This document shows, in pieces, positions 7,236 to 14,328 of a stretch of DNA of 35,142 bases. Position 1 is the first letter of the stretch. The number at the start of each line of letters is the position of its first letter. The position numbers were made by a program, and so were the translations under genes. This stretch comes from an uncultured Prevotellaceae bacterium (GTDB lineage: Bacteria > Bacteroidota > Bacteroidia > Bacteroidales > Bacteroidaceae), in contig CALCEL010000112.1 in the NCBI GenBank assembly GCA_937900485.1, forward strand, positions 1 through 35,142, given 5' to 3'. The notes under the pieces are model-generated. The model ran no database searches, had not been told where the DNA came from, and was given only the letters and a program-made list of their open reading frames with translations.

Positions 7236-8735
7236 GTGAGTACACGACATATCATATTATCTCTCATGGCGCTGTCCGCCACGTGCGGTACAAGGGCGGA
7301 GGTCACGGACTCCACACTCGCAGAGCACGTCGGACTCTGGCGCACGGTGCGCGACATGGCAGCGGACAACCCTGCGCTGCGCAATATCATATACCGCACG
7401 TCACTCTCACAGTTGACAATGTCCTTCGACGACATGAGTCAAACTGAGGCGTTCAGACAGGAGCTGGGCGATGGTCTCCGACAGGGCACGGCGGGAGTGA
7501 ACACTTTCATACGACTGTCAGACAACACGTCCGTTTGGGGAACGGCCTCTTACATGTACGGACGACGAAGCAACGTACGATGGAACTCAACCACAGACTT
7601 CGATATACTAAGACCTTACGTGCTCGCTGACACCCTGGGAGGCGACACACAAGGTGAGCGTTACCTGTTCTCCGGAGGTTATGCCTCCCGACTCGGAGAC
7701 ATGTCAGTCGGTGCGGAGTTGGCGTTCAGGGCAGAGCAGGAGTACAGAGACACTGACCCGAGAATGCGAGGCGTGGTGACAGACCTCACGCTGAGAGGCG
7801 GAGCGGCATACCTGACACACGGCATGTGGATCGGAGCATCGCTGAGCGCCAACGTCTACAAGCAGACCAACAGCGTGGACTTTTACAACGAGAACGGAGT
7901 GATACCGGAGTATCAGATGACTGGACTCGGCACTGAGTACACACGATTCTCCGGTGACAAGCGAAGCCTTTATCACGATGGCGGAGGCGCCGCACTGACT
8001 CTCGACTTGACGCCCGAGGATGACAAAGGACTATATGCGCACATGACGCTGGACGAGCACCGTTACGAGCGTAAGCTCGCCGACTACAACGCCATGCCGC
8101 TGACCAAGATATACAACGAGCACGCTGGAGTGACCGTGGGATGGAGAAAAGACGAGGAGAGACGACTCGACGCATGTGTCGGAGCTGACTACACACGACG
8201 TTCGGGCGACGAGAACGTGGGCGGCAAGTCATACGCAGGCTCCTACCCTATCATCGCCACTCTTACCATGTACAAAGAGAGCGATGTCGATGTGTATGCG
8301 CGCGCCGCCTACGGACACGGAGGATGGACCATGACGCTCAAGGCTGGATACGTGAACAAAGAGGAGACATACTGCTATCCTAAGAGAAGTATGAACACGG
8401 GACACGCGTACGGCACGTTCGACACACAATACATGACATCCACGAGAGGAGGCACTACGCTGACGTTCGACGCTGGCTTGTCACACTCCCACTGCCTCAC
8501 AAACTCCATCACCATGCCTTACGCTAATATGGAGAAGGCGTTCGTGAGCATGATAAAAGACACGTTCCGATTCGCCAAGGCGCACTACACCACTGTCGGA
8601 CTGGCGGCAAGAGCCGACTTTCCTCTGACCGGCAAGACATACGGCGTGTTCGCCGCAGCGAAAGCAGTCATGACGATGTGCTCGGAGAGCGAGCGTCAGA
8701 CAGACCTGTCGCTCTCAGCAGGAATGACATTCTGA
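7236..8735 (+). CDS. Outer-membrane beta-barrel protein, DUF6850-like
   Basis: A protein of 499 residues starting with GTG two bases after the previous stop codon. The GTG start is chosen because it gives a complete signal peptide (hydrophobic HIILSLMALSAT, cleavage near residue 22). The next in-frame ATG at 7266 would remove most of it. The mature part has alternating amphipathic strands and ends in SLSAGMTF with a terminal Phe, typical of outer-membrane barrels. I recognise it as the DUF6850 barrel type that occurs beside TonB receptors and DUF4876 proteins in Bacteroidetes; no biochemical role is known to me. Tight spacing places it in the operon starting at 4136. It may be a second pore or an anchor for the lipoproteins. 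Confidence 0.72.
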   Translation: MSTRHIILSLMALSATCGTRAEVTDSTLAEHVGLWRTVRDMAADNPALRNIIYRTSLSQLTMSFDDMSQTEAFRQELGDGLRQGTAGVNTFIRLSDNTSVWGTASYMYGRRSNVRWNSTTDFDILRPYVLADTLGGDTQGERYLFSGGYASRLGDMSVGAELAFRAEQEYRDTDPRMRGVVTDLTLRGGAAYLTHGMWIGASLSANVYKQTNSVDFYNENGVIPEYQMTGLGTEYTRFSGDKRSLYHDGGGAALTLDLTPEDDKGLYAHMTLDEHRYERKLADYNAMPLTKIYNEHAGVTVGWRKDEERRLDACVGADYTRRSGDENVGGKSYAGSYPIIATLTMYKESDVDVYARAAYGHGGWTMTLKAGYVNKEETYCYPKRSMNTGHAYGTFDTQYMTSTRGGTTLTFDAGLSHSHCLTNSITMPYANMEKAFVSMIKDTFRFAKAHYTTVGLAARADFPLTGKTYGVFAAAKAVMTMCSESERQTDLSLSAGMTF

Positions 8736-8784
8736 ACAATCAAAATAATTAAACTATAAACAAACAAAAAGAAAAAAGAGAAAG

Positions 8785-10032
8785 ATGAAAAAATCAGTTT
8801 TGAAAAGCATCGCCATGATGCTCGCAGTTAGTATGGCATTCGCATCATGTTCAAGTGACGACTCAGTACCTGTAATTCCTACAGCCACTCTCAACATCGA
8901 GATACCTGCTAACCTTGAGAATGCGGTGCTCTCTGACGCCACAGCCACACTGACTAACGTGGAGACTCTGAAAGAATACACACTCGGTGACGAGGCACTC
9001 ATCAAGAACGGTGACAGTTACCAGCTCGCAGTGGCTAACATCGAGGAAGGTACATACAACGTCAAGGTGAAAGGTCACCTCGACTTCACTTACAAAGGAG
9101 TGGCAGGTCAGAAAGACTTCGAGATGTCTTCCGACAACGTACAGATCAGCAACAGCGCCAACAGCGTGAGCCTCGTCGTGTCTACATTCACAGCACAGGG
9201 CGGCTTCGTCATCAGCGAGATTTTCTTCACAGGAACAAGCACTGAGAACGGCGGCTCATACTCTGGTGACCAGTACATCATCATCACTAACAACTCTGAC
9301 ATGACTCTCTACGCCGACAGCATCGCCGTGCTCGAGTCAGCGTTCAACACGACGACGAAGTACGACTATACACCTGACATCATGTCTGAGGCCTTCTCTG
9401 TACAGGCTTGTTACATGATTCCTGGTGACGGCAAGAGCGTACCAGTAGAGCCTGGCAAGAGCCTCAGACTGGCTGTCAACGCCATCAACCACAAGGAGAC
9501 ATATCCTAACTCTATCGACCAGAGCGACGCAGACTTCGAGTTCTACGACGAGTCATCTAACCCTAACTTCACAGACCCTGACGGCGCAGCGCCAAACCTC
9601 GACAAGTGGTACTGCTACACAGCTACTATCTATCAGTTCCACAGCCGCGGCTTCAACGCCATGGCAATCGCCAAGATGCAGACAACAAAGGAGGACTGGT
9701 TGGAGAACTACTCTTACGACGCTGAGTACCTCTTCGTCTTCGGTGACTTCTCAAAGACTATGACAAAGAAGGGCATCTACAAGGTTCCTAACAGCTGGAT
9801 CCTCGACGGTGTGAACCTCAGCGTGGAGTCAGTACGTGAGTGGAATGTTATCGACGCCTCTATCGATGCCGGCTGGACATATTGCGGTAAGGTAGACAAA
9901 GACACAGACCGTTTCAACAAGTCTGTCATCCGTAAGCAGGACGAGAACGGTAAGTATATCGACACTAACAACTCTACTAACGACTTCACTCCGGATGCTC
10001 CAGCTTCTCTCCTCTCATCTTCCGCTGAGTAA
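8785..10032 (+). CDS. DUF4876-like lipoprotein
   Basis: A protein of 415 residues with a lipoprotein signal (lipobox FASC, lipidated Cys22). Residues 30-133 form a beta domain related to the small lipoprotein at 6862. From about 140 the chain starts GGFVISEIFFTGT and continues through a D-Q-Y-I-I-I-T-N-N-S strand to a conserved C-terminal S-V-I-R-K...D-x-N-N-S-T-N-D-F. This pattern recalls lamin-tail-domain proteins, so a related Ig-like fold is inferred. The gene follows a 49-base, very A-rich leader (8736-8784). Its codon choice is closer to rplL, tuf and rpoB than to its neighbours, which points to high expression. Function unknown. It is probably exposed at the cell surface and linked to the receptor and barrel encoded upstream. 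Confidence 0.75.
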   Translation: MKKSVLKSIAMMLAVSMAFASCSSDDSVPVIPTATLNIEIPANLENAVLSDATATLTNVETLKEYTLGDEALIKNGDSYQLAVANIEEGTYNVKVKGHLDFTYKGVAGQKDFEMSSDNVQISNSANSVSLVVSTFTAQGGFVISEIFFTGTSTENGGSYSGDQYIIITNNSDMTLYADSIAVLESAFNTTTKYDYTPDIMSEAFSVQACYMIPGDGKSVPVEPGKSLRLAVNAINHKETYPNSIDQSDADFEFYDESSNPNFTDPDGAAPNLDKWYCYTATIYQFHSRGFNAMAIAKMQTTKEDWLENYSYDAEYLFVFGDFSKTMTKKGIYKVPNSWILDGVNLSVESVREWNVIDASIDAGWTYCGKVDKDTDRFNKSVIRKQDENGKYIDTNNSTNDFTPDAPASLLSSSAE

Positions 10033-10053
10033 CATGTGATTTATTTCTGACTT

Positions 10054-12861
10054 ATGAAAAAAGTATTAATATACCTCTTGACACTTGTGCTGTCGCCGGT
10101 CACGGCGATGGCACAACTGCCTCAGGACCCAGCCGTTCGCAAGGGCGTGCTGAAGAACGGGATGACTTACTACATACGTCATAACGACAAGGAGAAAGGT
10201 CTCGCCGATTTCTACATCGCTCAACGTGTGGGATCAATCCTCGAGGAGCCTCGTCAGCGCGGACTGGCTCACTTCCTTGAGCACATGGCGTTCAACGGAA
10301 CAGTCAACTTCCCGGGCAAGAAGGGTAAGCCTTCCATAGTGCCTTGGTGTGAGTCTATCGGCGTCAAGTTCGGGGCTAACCTCAACGCCTACACGTCAGT
10401 CGACCAGACAGTATACCACATCGGCTCCGTACCTCTGAAACGTGACGGCATAACAGACTCTTGTCTGCTCGTCCTTCACGACTGGAGCCATTACCTTCTT
10501 CTCGAAGACGAAGAGATAGACAAGGAACGTGGCGTCATACATGAGGAGTGGCGCACACGCCGCGCCGGTATGGCGGTGCAGAGACTGATGGAACGCGCCA
10601 TGCCTAAAATCTACAAAGGAAGTAAGTATGAGGACTGTCTGCCAATAGGCTCCATGGACATCGTCGACAACTTCCCTTATGAGGATCTGCGCGACTACTA
10701 CCGCAAGTGGTACCGCCCAGACCTCCAGGCCATCGTCGTGGTGGGTGACTTCGACGTCGACAAGATGGAAAAGAAGATAAAGAAGACCTTCTCATCCATA
10801 CCTATGCCCAAGAAAGCCGCCAAGCGCGTCTACTACCCTGTGGGTGACAACGACACCATGATCGTGGCTATAGAAAAAGATGCCGAGCAGCCTATCGTTC
10901 TCTGTAACATATACCAGAAACGTGACGCCACACCTGACGAGGAGAAGAACAGCGCCAAGTATCTGCGTGACGGATATGTGGAGTCTCTCATCGCCAGCAT
11001 GCTCAACGACCGTTATGCGGAGCTGCGCCAAAAACCAGGCTCACCGATACAGAGCGCATCAGCTCACTCATCTTCATTCTTCGTCAGCCGCTCTAAAGAC
11101 GCTTTCTCTCTCGGCATCAGCTGTCGACAGGACAACATACTCGGCGGTATCATCGCCGCTGTGGGTGTCGCCGAGCAGGCGCGCCAGAAGGGCTTCACAC
11201 AGTCTGAGCTTGACCGCGCCAAAGCACTGCGCATGAACGTGGCTGAGAGACGCCACAAGATGAAGGGCGACTACCGCAACTCACACTACGTCAACGACTG
11301 CGTCAACAACTTCCTGACCGGAGAACCTCTCCTGTCTGTGGATTATGAGCTGGAGAACACAAAGAAACTCAATGATGAGGTCACTCTCGACGAGGTCAAC
11401 AAAGCCGTCAAAGAGATTATCACAGACAAGAATCAGGTCGTCGTGATGTACGCTCCTGACAAGGAGGGTGTCGTCATACCTGACGAGAAGCACATAGAGC
11501 AGGTCATCACTGCAGCTCAGCGTCTGGACTATGCGCCATACACGGAACAGACATTAGGCACAAGCCTCATCAGCAAACTGCCTAAGGCGGGCAGCATCGT
11601 CAGCGAGCGTCCTTACAGCCACGGCTTCAAGGAACTGGCACTGTCCAACGGCATGAAGGTCTACATTCGCAAGACTGACTACAGTGCCGACGCTGTCACG
11701 ATGACCATGCAGGCGGAAGGCGGAACATCAGTCTACGGCAACGAGGATATACCTAACTTCACGTTCATCGCCAGCGGAGTACGCGAGGGCGGCGTGGGTG
11801 ACTTCGATGCCATAGCACTCCGTAAGATGCTCACCGGCAAGTCTGTCAACGTGTCTCCATCTGTGGGCAGCAGGTCACAGGCCATCAGCGGAAGCTCGTC
11901 CGTCAAGGACATGAAGACAATGTTTGAACTGACTTACCTCTACTTCACTCAGCCTCGTGAGGACTCCACAGCGTTCGCCGAGCTTATCAATAAGAGCAGG
12001 GCATTCCTTACTAACCGCAACGCATCGCCAAAGGTGGACTACAACGACTCTATCAGAGCCATACTATATGACCACAATCCTCGTCTGGCTCCTGTGCTCC
12101 AGTCCACTCTCGACAAGGTGAGCTACCCTCGTGTCATGGAGATGTACAGAGAGCGTTTCAGCGACGCCTCAAACTTCAAGACTGTCATCATAGGTAACTA
12201 TGACGAGAAGGAACTGAAGGACATGCTGTGTAAGTACATCGCCACACTGCCATCAACGGGTAAGGGAGAGAAGACGGACTACAGCAGAGTGGCACGTATC
12301 GTAGATGGTGACTCTACACATAAGTTCACCAAAAAACAGGCCACACCACTCGCCAACGTCACGATCTTCCACACTGCCGACGTGCCGTTCACACCACAGA
12401 GCGACTTGGAGCTTGACTTCCTCAAGCGCTGTCTCTCCATAGCATTCACTGACTCTGTGCGTGAGGAGAAAGGCGGAACATACGGAGTAGGTGTTGACTT
12501 CGACCTCGACAAAGATGACAAACCTAACGCCACACTGCGTATCTCATACAACGCCGACCCGAGCAGATATGAGGAGCTCAACCCTATCGTCTATCGTCAG
12601 CTGAGGAACATCGCCGACCATGGACCTGCGGCAAGCAGCATGGATAAGGTCAAGGAGTATCTCATCAAGCAATACGCCCAGGCGGAGATCACTAACGACT
12701 ACTGGAGCTATATCATATGGCATCAGATAGAGGATGATACGGACTTCGACAAGGGGTACTGCGACATGGTAAGAAACATGAAGGCGGAGGACGTGCAGCG
12801 CATGGCAAAACGTATGCTTGACTCACACCGACGCATCGAGGTCACCATGTTGTCTGAGTAA
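10054..12861 (+). CDS. M16 family zinc metallopeptidase (pitrilysin-like), secreted
   Basis: A protein of 935 residues with a signal peptide ending near residue 20 (VTAMA then QLPQD). The N-terminal half carries the inverted zinc motif HFLEH (His73, Glu76, His77), with the downstream acidic segment ERGVIHEEW (158-166) that supplies the third ligand. The second half (from about 530, GFKELALSNGMKVYIRK) repeats the fold without an HxxEH, as in two-domain M16 enzymes that close around peptides. It should cleave short polypeptides in the periplasm or at the surface. It starts 21 bases after the DUF4876-like gene and ends at a terminator, so it is probably the last gene of the operon. Its presence suggests that the transported or bound ligand is a peptide or is held by protein; this is inference. 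Confidence 0.92.
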   Translation: MKKVLIYLLTLVLSPVTAMAQLPQDPAVRKGVLKNGMTYYIRHNDKEKGLADFYIAQRVGSILEEPRQRGLAHFLEHMAFNGTVNFPGKKGKPSIVPWCESIGVKFGANLNAYTSVDQTVYHIGSVPLKRDGITDSCLLVLHDWSHYLLLEDEEIDKERGVIHEEWRTRRAGMAVQRLMERAMPKIYKGSKYEDCLPIGSMDIVDNFPYEDLRDYYRKWYRPDLQAIVVVGDFDVDKMEKKIKKTFSSIPMPKKAAKRVYYPVGDNDTMIVAIEKDAEQPIVLCNIYQKRDATPDEEKNSAKYLRDGYVESLIASMLNDRYAELRQKPGSPIQSASAHSSSFFVSRSKDAFSLGISCRQDNILGGIIAAVGVAEQARQKGFTQSELDRAKALRMNVAERRHKMKGDYRNSHYVNDCVNNFLTGEPLLSVDYELENTKKLNDEVTLDEVNKAVKEIITDKNQVVVMYAPDKEGVVIPDEKHIEQVITAAQRLDYAPYTEQTLGTSLISKLPKAGSIVSERPYSHGFKELALSNGMKVYIRKTDYSADAVTMTMQAEGGTSVYGNEDIPNFTFIASGVREGGVGDFDAIALRKMLTGKSVNVSPSVGSRSQAISGSSSVKDMKTMFELTYLYFTQPREDSTAFAELINKSRAFLTNRNASPKVDYNDSIRAILYDHNPRLAPVLQSTLDKVSYPRVMEMYRERFSDASNFKTVIIGNYDEKELKDMLCKYIATLPSTGKGEKTDYSRVARIVDGDSTHKFTKKQATPLANVTIFHTADVPFTPQSDLELDFLKRCLSIAFTDSVREEKGGTYGVGVDFDLDKDDKPNATLRISYNADPSRYEELNPIVYRQLRNIADHGPAASSMDKVKEYLIKQYAQAEITNDYWSYIIWHQIEDDTDFDKGYCDMVRNMKAEDVQRMAKRMLDSHRRIEVTMLSE

Positions 12862-12885
12862 AGTTCTCACCGACATTCCAACATA

Positions 12886-12905
12886 AGGGAGTCATCATGC
12901 TCCCT
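12886..12905. other. Short hairpin after the M16 gene
   Basis: AGGGAG and CTCCCT form a 6-bp stem with an 8-base loop, 25 bases after the peptidase stop codon and just before the main terminator. It has no T-tract. It may stabilise the mRNA 3' end or be incidental. Confidence 0.3.
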
Positions 12906-12915
12906 AACAAAACGA

Positions 12916-12947
12916 AGAGGCTGGTTATGGATTCATAACCAGCCTCT
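12916..12947. terminator. Bidirectional intrinsic terminator between convergent operons
   Basis: A perfect 14-bp stem (12916-12929 with 12934-12947) encloses the 4-base loop GATT. It lies between the convergent M16 and thiamine pyrophosphokinase genes. The minus-strand side is followed by a T-rich tract (CTTCGTTTTG), the plus-strand side by CTGTTTGTC, so it can serve both. Confidence 0.8.
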
Positions 12948-13014
12948 CTGTTTGTCTCCAACAAGCGAAACGACCATATACAATAGGTGTAGACTCGTCG
13001 TGTCTAACCGACGT

Positions 13015-13704
13015 TCATTTATCCTCTGAGAACTCTGACGCCGTACCAGTTACCACCTTTGCCTCATAGGTGACATACACGATGTATGTTCCATCCGCGT
13101 CAATGGTGAACGAGTCGCCTACACACTCGTTGAGCGTTCCCTGCCACCACTCACGGTAAGGATAGGAACGCCAGCGCAGCCCCTCTGACGTGAGATGCTC
13201 ACTGTCCACGTTGAAGATACTCACCTGTACTCCTGGCGCCGACTCAAACGTGGCACGTCCGCTGACAGCCATGAACACTCCATAGTCCGTGAACATATAC
13301 GGATCAATGCCGAACTCACGCAGGTAAAATGCCATCAGAGATATGTTGCCTAACGTATGGTCCTCACGCTTGCCGACACATCCAAGATAAGCCACACGAG
13401 GTCTCCTGTCCTTGATATGTGCCAGCCTGCTCATCACGTGCCGCGTGCTCTTGGTCAGGTCATTATATTCCTGTTCTCTTACAATATGAACTATATCTCT
13501 GTGACGCTCGGCGAACTCACGCGTCATGGAGTCCCCATCGCCGACGATAGCATCAGGCGTCCTGCCCCAGTCCACCATCGTCATGCCGGCGCTGTCGCAG
13601 CAGCACAGATAAGATGCCCCGTCGAGCACACCGAGAGGACGACGGTCTGTAGGGAAACTGCCGTCAGCGAGTATCACGGCATCGAAGTCACAATCATATC
13701 TCAT
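13015..13704 (-). CDS. Thiamine pyrophosphokinase
   Basis: Transfers pyrophosphate from ATP to thiamine to make thiamine pyrophosphate in the cytoplasm. The 229-residue chain has the catalytic domain motifs DAIVGDGDS (51-59), EQEYNDLTKS (77-86) and GKREDHTLGNISL (111-123), which carry the Mg-binding aspartates and the nucleotide site. The C-terminal thiamine-binding beta domain follows, including LTSEGLRW. It is the last gene of a TPP-riboswitch operon, 18 bp after pnuT, and traps imported thiamine as TPP. The enzyme is called thiN or tnr3 in other bacteria. It ends 67 bp before the shared terminator. Confidence 0.93.
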   Translation of the reverse strand: MRYDCDFDAVILADGSFPTDRRPLGVLDGASYLCCCDSAGMTMVDWGRTPDAIVGDGDSMTREFAERHRDIVHIVREQEYNDLTKSTRHVMSRLAHIKDRRPRVAYLGCVGKREDHTLGNISLMAFYLREFGIDPYMFTDYGVFMAVSGRATFESAPGVQVSIFNVDSEHLTSEGLRWRSYPYREWWQGTLNECVGDSFTIDADGTYIVYVTYEAKVVTGTASEFSEDK

Positions 13705-13722
13705 ATAGTAGTCAAGTTTATG

Positions 13723-14325
13723 TCAGTCCTCGTCGCACTGCTCCGCCATCAGCGTCTTCCACTTGAAGAAGCCGTAGACTGCGATGACTGTATACAGTCC
13801 GTAGAGTGCTGAGTAGAAGAATATGCCCTTATAGATGTATAGTCCGAAGCACACGGCATCGACCGCCACCCATGTCCACCACTGCTCTATCCATTTACGC
13901 GCCAGCATCCACATACCCACGATGCTGAGAGCCGTCGTGAAGCTGTCCCACCACGGCACATTGCTGTCCGTGTAACGTTCCAGCACCACACCGATGACCA
14001 CAAAGGCTGCAAGGAAAGTGAGGAGAAGCACTACGTACATCGTCGTAGGCGTATGTGTGATAGACAGCTCCTTACGTCTGGCACTGGCGTTGCGGTCTCT
14101 CATGGTCCACACGGCGAAACCGTAGAATGCCGCTATGAGGTAATAGACATTGATGGCGAAGTCGGCGTACAGACCGGCATCGTAATAGACAAAAATGGAG
14201 ATAGCAGGCATCACAATGCCCGCTATCCACATATAGATGTTCGCTTTCAGCTCCAGCCACAGATAGACTACTCCCACCACGGTGCCGAGAACCTCAAGCC
14301 AGTTTTCTGTCAGATAGTCAATCAT
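13723..14325 (-). CDS. pnuT: PnuC-family thiamine transporter PnuT
   Basis: An inner-membrane protein of 200 residues with six to seven hydrophobic helices, as in the PnuC family of facilitators for vitamin nucleosides. Trp- and Tyr-rich patches such as YLIAAFYGFAVW and WWTWVAVDAVCFGLYIY line the substrate path in this family. Substrate choice is decided by context: it lies between a TonB receptor and thiamine pyrophosphokinase downstream of a TPP riboswitch, which makes it PnuT (thiamine) rather than PnuC (nicotinamide riboside). Import by this family is driven by phosphorylation of the substrate, here by the next gene. Only 3 bases separate its ATG from the receptor stop codon. Confidence 0.9.
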   Translation of the reverse strand: MIDYLTENWLEVLGTVVGVVYLWLELKANIYMWIAGIVMPAISIFVYYDAGLYADFAINVYYLIAAFYGFAVWTMRDRNASARRKELSITHTPTTMYVVLLLTFLAAFVVIGVVLERYTDSNVPWWDSFTTALSIVGMWMLARKWIEQWWTWVAVDAVCFGLYIYKGIFFYSALYGLYTVIAVYGFFKWKTLMAEQCDED

Positions 14326-14328
14326 AGC

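Noticed and set aside
4136..10032. Classical SusCD polysaccharide utilisation locus
   Set aside because: There is a receptor with a SusC-like N-terminal domain, but no SusD homologue, no glycoside hydrolase and no hybrid sensor or anti-sigma gene.
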